In this document: piece after piece, positions 20,373 to 31,012 of the stretch
How the letters are laid out: every line of letters begins with the position of its first letter
Position numbering within the stretch: position 1 is the first letter of the stretch
Translations under genes and position numbers: made by a program
Notes under the pieces: model-generated
Seen by the model: only the letters and a program-made list of their open reading frames with translations
The model's database searches: none
Told to the model about the DNA's origin: nothing
Assembly (NCBI GenBank): GCA_031216915.1
Contig: CM062289.1
Location: forward strand, 251,343,113-251,407,112
Origin: Pictodentalium vernedei
Lineage: Eukaryota > Mollusca > Scaphopoda > Dentaliida > Dentaliidae
Length of the DNA: 64,000 bases
Reading direction: 5' to 3'

Positions 20373-23330
20373 TTGAAAGGATATTGATCAATTGTTTTAA
20401 GAGGAAGTCTTCCTCTGACTTTATTATCATTCTATATGTGGTCAGTGTACTCGCATTAACTCCTGTTCTGTATCGTATGATTTCGATGACAATATGGGAA
20501 GCGTATGTCACGGTATGTTGTTGGGGATTTGGACACTCCGGTCCTTTCCCCGCAGGGTCACTCTACTTTATCAATTTCTATTTCAGACGATCAAGATTAG
20601 GGTGATGTATCTGTGATGTCTTCCAACAGTGTGCCTCCGTCGTCACAATTAATGAAGGGCTAGCGGAAAAGTGCTCATGTAAATACGCCAATTGCCTAAG
20701 AGGACCCTAGTAGGTTCGACGGCCTTTGACGTCTGCTAGCTCGCCCGGTGTAGCGTCCATTCACCGAATGGTTCGGCAGCCGGGTTCGTCCGTTGCGGTC
20801 TAGAAGGAATTTTGGGGTGATGCGAGCACTATAAATTAACTTAATGCACACCCAGTGACGGCGGATCGGAGGGAGAACGCAGGAAGCCTTTTAGTCCGGT
20901 TCATAGCTCGTTCCGGTCCATCCGGACGGCAAGCGAGAGAGGCCCCTCTCTCGTTCAACAACATCTGGCCCCAGATGTTGTGGTACAAAATGTGTCGCAA
21001 GCGGAGCATACGTCCGTCGCTCGGGACGCTCCGTTGTATAGGCAGTCCGCTGAGACTGCTAAGGCTTCCTCTTCTCGTCAGCGCACACGACCGCACCTTG
21101 GCTGCGTGACCGCCGATATATTACCAGCTTCGCCGATCAAGGATTCTTCGGCGACCAGGTCACACCATCCGGTAGCCAGGGACACGAGGCCTGCAGACTC
21201 CGGACGTTCGCATAGGAAGTGTGCGGGAGTCAACGTACACGGAGCTTCCGGCGGCAATGCATCGTAAGACCGCTACTGCACAGGCCTCGGGAACGGACGT
21301 GCTTTCCTTAATAGCACAGTTTATCGCAGCATCCCAGCATCAACTGAATCTGTCGCATATATTTTATCCGACGATGCTGCGTCGGGACGCTCCGCAGAAG
21401 CGGGTACGGACGTCCAAAAGTTTCATCCGGTCCGACGGGATACCGAAAGGGATTCGGAGGATTTCGAGCTTTCCCTTTCGGAACAACATATGCTGTTGTG
21501 TATGTCATCTGACTTGGTCTTCTACAGCTTCTTTCGTCGGACCAGAATGCTGCGATGCCGGATAAGAAACTGATAGCGTCGGTGGACTTAGAAATTTTTG
21601 GTTCGGTTCAGGGACATCGTCCCTCAGTTCCGACATAGTCCAATAATGTCACACAAACTTTCGAATTATTGAACGACGCTATATATATATTATTATTTTA
21701 TGCTTGCTATCCAAGCATTTCTGGTTTCTTGTTCGAAGAGTTATGGAGATGTCTTTCAAAAGTGTGCCTCTGTCGTCATAGTTAATGAAGAGTTAGCGGC
21801 AATAAGTGCTCATGGAATATGTCTATCGCCTACGGAGTGACATTCGCTAGCTCACCTGGTGTAGCGTACATTCATCGAATGGTTCGGCTGCCGGGTTCGT
21901 CCGTTGCGGTCTAGGAAGGAGATTTGGGTGATGCGAGCACTTTAATTACTTTAGTACTCACCCAGTGACGGCAGATTGAGGACAGATCGGAGGAAGCCTG
22001 TTAGTCCGGTTCCTGGCTTGTCCAGGTCCGTCCGGGCTGTGAGCGAGAGAGGTCCCTCTCTCGCCCAACAACATAGGGGACCGCATGTTGTGGTTCAGAT
22101 ATTTTACATTCGGAGCATATGTCCATTGGTCGGGACGCTCCGTTATATTGACAGTCCGAGAGACTGTCTTTAATGCTTCCTCATCCTCACAGCAGGGCAC
22201 ACGACCGCACATTGGCTACGTGACCTCGAGTATCCGATCAGTTTCGGCATTCAGTGATTCCACGGCGAATAGGTCGCGCCATCCGGTAGCCAAGGGACAC
22301 GAGGCCTATACACTCCGTTCGCTCGCATATTGGTAGTATGCACGGGGTAACGATCACGGAGCTTCCAGCGGCAATGCATCGTAAGACCGCTTCTCCTCAG
22401 GCCTCAGTGACGGACGTGCTATCTGAGTTAGCACAGTTGTTTCGCAGCATCCCAGCAATTGACAGTTTCTCGGTCGAATCAGGAATTATCCGACGGCGCT
22501 GGGTCGGTGCGGTCCGCGGTTGCATCAGCTACGGACGACCGAACCCTTTTTAGGGTCCGACAGGATGGCGAAAGGGATTCGAAAGATTTCGAGTTTTCCC
22601 TTTAGTAGTATCGGAAGATGCCTTTCATATCTTCTGGCATTATCTTCCAGTGATTATTATTTCGGACTTCATTGCTGCGATCTTGGATAAGAGACTTATA
22701 GCGTCATTGGACTCGGATTTTTCGATCGGTTCAGGGACATTGTCCCTGACTTACCGACGCAGTCCAATATTGTCATTACAACATGTGTTTTATTTTTCGA
22801 CGCTATATATATATATATATACAAGCCTGCTACTAAGCATGATAGTTTAGTTTCTTGTCCGCGTTGCTCATTTCTGCCATTTTATCATTTATACAAATAG
22901 TTTATTTTGGCAGAGCAGGGCATACCGAGAGTTCATTTGCATCTAGACGGTGTCATTAAAGACTGCATATATTCTTTTTCGCCGTTTATGTCTTTTCCAA
23001 TTTCAATGTTGGGAACGACATTATGTATAGTAGACTTAACTTAGACGCTTTATTATACGTAATCCGCCTTACTGAGGCGTTATCATTACGTCTTCAAGAA
23101 AAGATTTACGGGATATTATTCTCAATGTAATTTCTTTTGAGGGCAGTAGTTTGTTCATGTATAACTCCGCCCTTCAGTGGCTGATTGGAGTTAGTTAGAC
23201 GTGACGCAGCCCTAGCTACATCCACACGCGTGGATAGTAAGGTTAAGAACTCTCTCAGAGTCGCTTCGCTCTCGGAGGAGCTTCTCTTCGACGGCAACTT
23301 TTCGGCAATCCATGAATTGCTCGATTTATA
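20373..23330 (+). pseudogene. Gag pseudogene, start codon lost and 5' half duplicated (DIRS C)
   Basis: The position of the ATG used by B and D-inner (cacaatgaaagg) reads cacattgaaagg here. The gag segment around tagcgtccattcaccgaatgg (about 20,753) recurs as tagcgtacattcatcgaatgg at about 21,863, giving a duplicate of about 1.1 kb. Twin palindromes occur in both copies (about 20,934-20,981 and 22,043-22,091). The C-terminal Gag sequence stops near 23,330, where the sequence jumps into RNase H. Many frameshifts and stops. Confidence 0.8.
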
Positions 23331-23344
23331 CGTTCTCTTGTCTA

Positions 23345-24290
23345 TCTAGTGTTACAAGAGATTCAGACTGGGGCAAACATTCGGTGGTTGACTCAGAGAG
23401 TGCCGCCGCAGTTGCCGGACCCGAGTGTGGCTGTTATGACGGTTGCCAGTCAAACAGATTGGGATATAATACTGATCCCTACGGATTCGAAGTGCCAGGG
23501 TCTTTGGGTTCCGCAGTCTTTTAGCAATCAGTTTAACTTCCGCGGAATAATGTTTTTTAGGCTTGCTTTATGTCATTGCATGAACATTATTCAGAAACGC
23601 ATGCCCAAATTCCTGTCCTTTAATTCGACAGTAGTGGCGTATCTCCGGAACCAGGGAGGCACTCTTTCGTTTCCGTTATTCAATTTAATGGAAAGAATCC
23701 GTCTGTTGGTTATAGTACACCAAGTTCAGTTTTGGTCCGTCATATTCCGGGTCGTCTGATTGTTTTATCGGACTCCCGTTCTCTTACGGGTCGCTTGTTG
23801 CTGTCAGAATGGACTCTCAACAAACAAGTATTCAATCAGATTTGCTATCTATGGGAGCGCCCAATGATGATTTATTTATGACACAGCTTGCTAATCAATT
23901 GCAGACGTATGTGTTGGCTTGTCCAGATCTCTGAGCTAATATTGTTAACGCTCTATTGATCTATAGGACGGAATGATAGGATACGCGTATCCTCCGGCGC
24001 TGTTGTTTTAGCAGGTATTGCTAAGATAAACAACCACAATACATTTCTGTTGATAGCATCTCTATCTTCACAGAGATCATGAGTAATTTACTCTCTTGTC
24101 TACTGTGGGTCTTAACGTGAAATCTTCCTCTATGTGAGGATCTTTTTCACTGGGTAAATCGTGTCATCTTTATCACAACCAGCAAGGTCGCAACCTTCAT
24201 GTATTCCGTTGTGTGGTCCGTATTGCATTGTAAGCACTGTACTGGACGAGCTTTGGACGCGATTTCTTACTATAGGAGATCCTCTTCTTC
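23345..24290 (+). pseudogene. RNase H and downstream DIRS remnant (DIRS C)
   Basis: Starts EIQTGANIRWLTQ, just before RNase H. It continues with LPDPSVAVMTVASQTDWD, in which the catalytic MTDAS is MTVAS, and NSTVVAYLRNQGGTLSFPLF. The methyltransferase-like region follows in broken frames (YAYPP equivalent near 23,985). All of the polymerase domain is missing. Confidence 0.75.
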
Positions 24291-25220
24291 GCTATTCTAT
24301 GCGGCTAAAGTGGAGGCTCTTCCGTCGTGGTGTAGGGATCATTATGTTCATATTGTTGATCCCTCCATACTACTCATTGCTATTTTTTAGTATACTTGTT
24401 TCACAAGATCTACTGCAGCCTGTTATTATTTAGGTTATAGGTTTATGTTACCTCATACCTATGCACTCTACGATAGTTTACAATTGAGTCTTTTGTCTCT
24501 TTATCTAAGTCAGTTAGTAACTTTTTGATAAATAGACTTAGAATCTTTAGATTAAATTCCTATACGGATTTTAACTTCGGTTCTTATTTAGCTAAGTAAT
24601 CATTTGAGCCTCTGGAAACAGTAGTTTTCAAATTCTGACCTTTTAGACAGTAATTCTGTTGGTTTCTCTTTTACTGTAGAGTCAGTGAGTTTCATGCACT
24701 ATCGATGGATGATTTTCACTTTCATAGTTTCGGAATCAATACTTCCGTTACTATTTAGGTTGGATTGTTGCATAAGAGTTAGGCTCCTATTATCCGGAAC
24801 CTATTATTTTAAGGTCCTTCCGTCTTCGTATGGGCATAGGCCTTTACTCTTTCCGGGTACAGTTTATGTATTTATAAACAGATATCTGTTTATTACAAAG
24901 GGCGTAAGCTTCTTCTGTCTTTGATGTCTAGTAGAAGGACGTTACGCTCCATTTTATTGTTAATGGATTCTATTAACTATCGGTACTGCTTATGGTATAT
25001 CATTGACTTAGCAGTTGTGCTTAAGATTTCGGCTCATGAAGTAAGAGTTCTTCTACTTCTTGGGCTTACATTAATAGTGTCGCTATTATAGATTTTTGAA
25101 GGCCGCTCATTGCGCTCAGCCATCCACATTCATGAATTTTATCTTAGAAATATCGAGTCCATTTCTGGAGGCCTCTATTGTTAGGTCTATTATCTACTGC
25201 TCAGAATGTCATTCACTTAA
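24290..25220 (+). pseudogene. Tyrosine recombinase pseudogene (DIRS C)
   Basis: Full-length but degenerate copy of the recombinase region. The start resembles AAKVEALPSWCRDHYVHIVD. The arginine region is around 24,675, the His-x-x-Arg box (gctcatgaagtaaga) around 25,032 and the end (gctcagaatgtcattcacttaa) at 25,220. Multiple frameshifts and stops. Confidence 0.7.
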
Positions 25221-25663
25221 CAGTTGCTACTATAGCTAGGTAGGCTGTCTGTTTCGGCAGTGTCTCCGTTCGGCTGCCCTCTTCGCTCTGGGCTATTTGA
25301 CCCAGGGCAAGAAAAAGGGGGGGGGGGGGGGAGGGTGTTCCCTTGGGTCACCTGTTTTACTATGAAAACAAGGGGATACCTCCTCCGGAGTTAGTAATTC
25401 TGAGCTGTTATTTGGATGGTTGTTTAGTGAGAAGTTTAGGTTTTTAAATTCATTCAAGTCTTAGTTTTTAAAGTATAGCTTTTGAATATTGCATATGTCA
25501 ACGGACATGATTATGCAATCCTCAGACACTTTTAGGAGTATAAGAGTCTCTATTCTCTAGACTTACTTTATTTATTGGCTTACTTTAAAAATTATTAGTA
25601 TAAGGATTATATTGGATATTAATAGAGTACATGGATGTATGAAGCTCAATTTTGGAAGGTGTT

Positions 25664-25698
25664 GTATCTTTCTAATTTATCATAAATAAGAAAGATAC
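25664..25698 (+). promoter_or_regulatory. Conserved 3' stem-loop (DIRS C)
   Basis: Arms gtatctttct / agaaagatac with loop aatttatcataaata, followed by atgtaa. Confidence 0.65.
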
Positions 25699-25807
25699 AT
25701 GTAAGGCCTATTACTTCTTTTTCCCTAGAGGGGATGACTCTATTTTATTTTATTGAGCGTATTCCATTTTGCTCTATGTCCTTGGCCCTCCAGCCTTTTT
25801 ACTATTC

Positions 25808-25895
25808 AGCTATGTCTGGGTCATTGGTACAGTATAAAAATGTTAAAAAATTTATAGTAATTTATATATTTTTTATACTTACCAATGACCCAGAC
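25808..25895 (+). repeat. DIRS internal complementary region (element C)
   Basis: Left-end complement (agctatgtctgggtcattgg...ataaaaat) fused to right-end complement (gttaaaaaatttatag...accaatgacccagac). Confidence 0.85.
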
Positions 25896-25971
25896 GGGGA
25901 TGGCCCTCCCAGGAGTTGGGAACTCTTGCCTCCCCGCTGAGTACATAGCGCTTACCAGGCACTGGTTATTA

Positions 25972-26200
25972 GAATGATTAATGGCGCCAATTTCGGAACG
26001 TCCTTGACACTGCGCATGCGCAGTAGGGGCGAAGTGTGGAGGGCCTTTCAGGACATGTTTTCTTTAGTTTTAGATGCAAATTTTGGGGATTGGGGGGCAA
26101 AATTTGTGTTTGGCCCTATATTTTAAGAGTTAGCACCAGTAGCTATGTCTGGGTCATTGGTAAGTATAAAAAATATATAAATTACTATAAAGTTTTTAAC
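25972..26200 (+). repeat. Right inverted terminal repeat of DIRS C
   Basis: Inverse of the left repeat with the palindrome at 26,011-26,022 and the AT-rich right-end extension, ending gtttttaac. Confidence 0.85.
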
Positions 26201-27260
26201 TTTCGCTTACTATCAGTCATCTTAGTCGTTTCACAAAACACATAACTGAGATAGAAATTGTACATGAATAATGTTGAAAGTGAAGACTCAGTGTAATTTC
26301 CACTATATAATATAAAAAGCATCTGTACCCATGCTACAATCCATGCTAATTTTAGTTTCACTAATCACTAGATTCGAGATTCAGTTCGAATCGGAAATAT
26401 GTGATTTGCAGAGCTCTAGTTCAAAGCCTGGGTTCATATTTCAGCTACCTGTGGAACCCAAATTTTAACTTAGTGCAATATGAGGAATATTCCTTAAAGA
26501 TCTTCTTCACATCCACCTGATAGAACCTTTTAATATTTGGTAAGAAAACAAATTTTGTTTCAGTTGAATTGTTATGTCTTCATTAATGATTACATTTGTT
26601 TTTGAGTGTGTAAGGACAAATGACCAGAAAGCTCTAATTTTAAAAAAAAAAACCTGTCTCAGACATGTCCTTGTTGACTGCCATTTCACTCCATCTGTTT
26701 TCTTAACTGATGGCTTCCAAGAACACTGAATATTTCACCGAACTGTAACCCAAAATTTAATCAACCTAGGTGGTCTTTTCAGAGGAAAGTCCTTTTGGCA
26801 TTTTTCAACATAATCTCAGACCCAATGTAGGATGTGTGGGGGTTGAAAAAGAGACATAATTTTTCAGAGCCTCTTTGGTGACAGTCATTGCAGTGCGCAC
26901 ACATGTACAAGGTGACACTTACTTTTTGCCTCCTTCTTTCTGATCCCTCAACACTAAAACCCTTATTCCTTGAAGACAACTTGAGCCAGTATTTTTGGCT
27001 CACTTGAGCCTGTAGTTTATACAGTTAACAGGAGTTAATAACTTGCATGAATGAATGAATGATTTTGCATGCCAAAGGCACACAGGGATGCTGTTGAACA
27101 ACGTCCTTTTGACCCCACTTTGACGTTTTGAATTTTGCATGCAATTAACAGGACAAATTTATACTGAAGGTATAGTAAATGGTTTGGTGTGTTTGAAAGT
27201 TATGTTCAGTTAACAGGGTTATTCAATTAAGTGTTCTTCACAGAACTAATTTTTGTTTAG
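26201..27260 (+). other. Host intron, no further gene seen
   Basis: Intron sequence between DIRS C and the third exon. A fragment at about 27,135-27,240 (caattaacaggacaaatttatactg to ttcagttaacagggttattcaattaag) matches the right half of the MITE at 5,579-6,004. Nothing else is recognised, and the minus-strand open frames here are short and unlike known proteins. Confidence 0.55.
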
Positions 27261-27370
27261 GTTGATGTGGTATTAAAATTGTGGAAAAATGGCTTCAGTG
27301 TTGATGAAGGTGCATTAAGGGATTATAATGATCCTGCAAATAAAGAATTCCTTGCTTCCATTAGTAAAGG
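27261..27370 (+). CDS. NSFL1C: NSFL1C/UBXN2-family exon (start of SEP domain)
   Basis: The exon follows ttttgtttag and ends before GTAAGT at 27,371. It encodes [20 protein letters not shown] then [17 protein letters not shown]. This is the first half of the SEP domain, with the hallmark VVLKLWKTGFSLDNGELR and QDPSNAQFLESIRRGEVP of p47. The last codon (Gly) is split after two bases. The next exon should open with the remainder of GEVP...ELRRLAHGG, but no such sequence was found between 27,371 and 64,000, so the following intron is at least 36.6 kb or the gene is broken. DIRS B begins 30 bases after the donor site. Confidence 0.9.
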
Positions 27371-27400
27371 GTAAGTACTGTAACTGTTCTAGAAGATAAT

Positions 27401-27607
27401 ATTTTTATACTGTACCAATGACCCAGACGTAGCTGGTGCTTTTTCTCAAAATCTAGGGCCAAACACAAATTTTGCCCCCCAATCCCCAAAATTTGCATCT
27501 AAAACCGAAAAAATCTTGTCCTAAATGGTCCTCCATACTTTTCCTCCACTGCGCATGCCCAGTGTCAAGGAGGTCTCGAAATTGGCGCCAATTATCATTC
27601 TTTGTTT
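27401..27607 (+). repeat. Left inverted terminal repeat of DIRS B
   Basis: Matches the right repeat in reverse complement, with private bases around ccaaattttgcatctaaaac. The NRF-1-like palindrome is damaged here (tgcgcatgccca). Confidence 0.85.
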
Positions 27608-28496
27608 GGCCCTTCATCAGTTCACATCTGACGGATATTTGTGCTTGTAAATCTCAGTTTAAATGATGCCAGACACATAAATATTAGAGAAATGGTGGAT
27701 CTAAAGAGGAATTAGAAGGAGGAGAGGAAAAATGAGTGGCAGGAAATAATCAGGGCTGTAACTTAAATTTTTTTTTTGAAATTATGTTATGTTGCCTAAT
27801 TTCAAGGCATGGGCCTGTTGTTGTCATTCTTGCTATAAAGTTACACTGCTTGTTCAGTGTTTCCTCTCTCCCTTTCCTTTAGTCCCCCCTTGCTATTCTC
27901 CCATGCTTTTGGCATATTTTCTGTAATATTATTACTAAAATTTCTTGGGAGTTTTAGCTTGGTAACAGAATGAATTCTGTTCTATTCCCCATCTTTGCGT
28001 CCTCACCCATGGGTGTTTTGGCGTTGTGTTCTGCATCTACCATCTGATGTTCTGCAGTTTCTTCCCTGGAAGTCTCTGTTTTGCATCAGATAGTGTTGTA
28101 ATTGGTAACTGATTTCGTGCCATGTTTATCAGTGCCTGGAGTCATCATGTTTCTGGTGTTTATACACTTCTTGTTTACATTGACAACTGTTTCTGTTGAG
28201 AGGGATTTCTTGTCTTTGTATTAGCTTAATCATAACAAGGTACATTATTATTATACGTAAGTGTTGCATTAATTTTTTTTTAAATATTTTAAAACATTTT
28301 GTCAACACTTAGGCTTTTTTGGGATCCATTGGGGCTCAACGTTACTTTCAGAAACTTGGGCTTTTCTGAAAAAATATTTTTTAAAAAATTTTTTTTTGAT
28401 TTCAATTATTTTTTCTATGTTAATGGATCATGTTATTATGTATCTTTGTTTTCAGGGGTTGGTGCGAATACTAGGACTTTTTGTGTTCTTTTCACA

Positions 28497-31012
28497 ATGA
28501 AAGGATATTGTTCAAATCATTGTATTAATTGTAGTCCGTGTACTCGCACTAACTCCTGTTCAGTATGTGTCAATTGGGATGACAAACATTGGAAACGTGT
28601 GTCACGGTATGTTGTTAGCGGGGAAAAGGCCATGCCGGTCCTTTCTCCGCAGGGTCACTCTAGTTTATCAATCTCTATTTCAGAGGAACAAGAACAGGGT
28701 GATGTTTCCGTGATGTCTTCCAAAAGTGTGCCTCCGTCGTCACAGTTAAATGAAGAGCTAGCGGCAAAAGTGCTCGTGGAAATACGTCAATTGCCTAAGA
28801 GGTCCCTAGTGGGATCGATGGCATTGGCATCCACTAGCTCGCCCGGTGTAGCGACCATTCATCGAATGGCTCGGCAGCCAGGTTCGTCCGTTGCGGTCCA
28901 GGAAGGAGATTTGGGTGATGCACTATAATAAGACAAAGTGCACACCCAGTGACGACGGATCAGAGGAGAGAATGGAGGAAGCCTATTAGTCCAGTTCCTA
29001 GCTCGTCCAGGTCCATCCGGGCTGCGAGCGAGAGAGGTCCCTCTCTCGTACAACAACATCTGGGACCAGATGTGGTACAAAACGTTTCGCATTCGGAGCA
29101 TACGTCCGCCGCTCGGGACGCTCCGTTATATAGACAGTCTGGAGAGACTGTCGATATGGCTTCCTCATCCTCACGGCAGCGCACACGACCGCACCTTGGC
29201 TACAAGACCACAGATATCCAGCCAGCTTCGCCGATCAGGAATTCCACGGCGACCAGGTCACGCCATACGGTAGCCAGGGACACGAGGCCTGTAGACTCTG
29301 GACGTTCGCATAAAAGATGTATGCAGGAGTCGACGTACACGGAGCTTCCAGCGGCAAAGCAACGTAAGACCGCTACTCCACAGGCCTCAGTGACGGACGT
29401 GCTATCCCAAATAGCACAACTTATCGCAGCATCCCAGCAGACGACAGAATCTCTGTCGGATCAGGAATTATCCGCTGGGTCGGTACGCTCCGCTGAAGCA
29501 TCAGGTACGGACGACCGAGAACTTCATAGAGTCCGACAGGATGGCGAAAGGGATTCAGAGGATTTGGAGCTTTCCCTTTCGGAACAACATAAAGCTGCCG
29601 TAGATTTTATCTGGCATTATCTTCCAGAGGTTGTTCCGTCGGACCAGAATGCTGCGATGCCGGATAAGAGACTGATAGCGTCATTGGACACAGAATTTTT
29701 TGATCGGTTCAGGGACATCGTCCCTGAGTTTCCGACACAGTCCAATAATGTCACAAGAACATTTGAATTATTGAATGACGCTATATATAAGCTTGCTACC
29801 AAAACGGGCAAGTCTGGTTTCTTGTCCACAAATGCTCTAAATCTGCCTTTCATCAATTCAAGGAATAAATTCGAAAGGGCAGGACAGGGCATACCGAGAG
29901 TTCCTCTGCGTCTAGACGACCAGGCTGAAGACTTAGAATTGTCTATACCGTCGTCTATGTCAATTCCAACCATGACGTTGGAAACAACAATAATGTCTAA
30001 CAGGGTTAACTTAAACGCTTTATCATACGCAGATCACCTTACTAAGGCATTATCATTACGTCTTCAAGGGAAAGAATTCCAGAGAGGATAAGAGACTGAT
30101 AGCGACAACTGAACACAGAATTCTTTAATCAGTTTGGGGACATCGTCCCTGAGTTTCCGACACAGTCCAGAAATGTCTCACGGACATTTGAACTATTGAA
30201 TGACGCTATATATAACTTGCTACTAAAATGGGCAGGTCCGGTTTCTTATCGGCAAATGCTCTACATCTGCCTTTCATCAATTCAAGGAATAATTCGAAAT
30301 GGAAGGATAGAGCATTCCGAGAGTTCCTCTGCATCTAGATGACCAGGCCAAAGACCTAGTATTGTCTATACCGTCGTCTATGTCAATTCCAACCACGACG
30401 TTGGAAACGACAATAATGTCTAACAGGGTTAACTTAGACGCTTTATCATACGCAGATCACCTTACTAAGGCATTATCATTACATCTTCAAGGGAAAGAAT
30501 TCCAGGATATACAATCCTCATTAAGAGTTCTTTCAAGGGCAATAGCTTATTCCACGTATAACTCCGCCCTTTCAGTGGCAAACCTGGAGTTGGTTAGACG
30601 TGACGCAGCCCTAGCTACATCCACGCGCGTGGATGGTAAGGTGAAAAACTCTCTCAGAGTCGCTTCGGTCTCCGGAGAGCTTCTCTTCAACGGCAAGCTT
30701 TCAGCAGTCTATGATAAGATAACTAAGAAAGCTTCGGATTCTCTGCTATTCAAATCCGCTTCTAAAAAGTCGGATACAGCAGAAAAGAGTAAGACAGGCA
30801 CTTCTGGGACAAGTACGCCCAAGAGAAGTTCCTATAGAGGTTCCTATGCATCCTCTAGGTCTTATTCTAGAGACCGTCAAGGCAGCGACTCACGTGGGGG
30901 ACGTTATTCTGGCCGAGATAACCGGTCAGACGTCCCTAGGTCGACGGGGCAAGGTGCGGGTCGTGGAGGACGTAGTTTCTCCTTCTGCAAGCCTCGCAGG
31001 TCCAGGAGGTGA
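28497..31012 (+). pseudogene. Gag pseudogene, frameshift plus 420-bp tandem duplication (DIRS B)
   Basis: Starts at an ATG in the context cacaatgaaagg: MKGYCSNHCINCSPCTRTNS. A 4-base loss near 28,921 (gatgcgagcac in D-inner, gatgcac here) shifts the frame. Gag then continues from about 28,949 to 30,091. The segment from ggataagagactgatagcg (29,660) to about 30,085 is duplicated at 30,086-30,505, and the second copy is more decayed. The last part (30,362-31,012) is intact, runs through the arginine/serine-rich tail and ends ...KPRRSRR-TGA. A second TGA follows at 31,067-31,069 in the same frame. Confidence 0.85.

Larger units (their letters stand above)
19277..26200 (+). mobile_element. DIRS element C (non-autonomous, decayed)
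   Basis: A 6,924-bp element with the left end atttttatactgtacc and right end ...gtttttaac. Inverted repeats of about 200 bp (19,277-19,480; 25,972-26,200) share private variants such as gcgccattaatcattcta. It contains leader hairpins, gag with a 1.1-kb tandem duplication and a lost start codon, RNase H and recombinase remnants, a G15 tract (25,317-25,331), a 3' stem-loop (25,664-25,698) and an internal complementary region (25,808-25,895). The polymerase part of the reverse transcriptase is deleted. It lies within the 8.5-kb intron of the p47 gene, in gene orientation. Confidence 0.9.
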
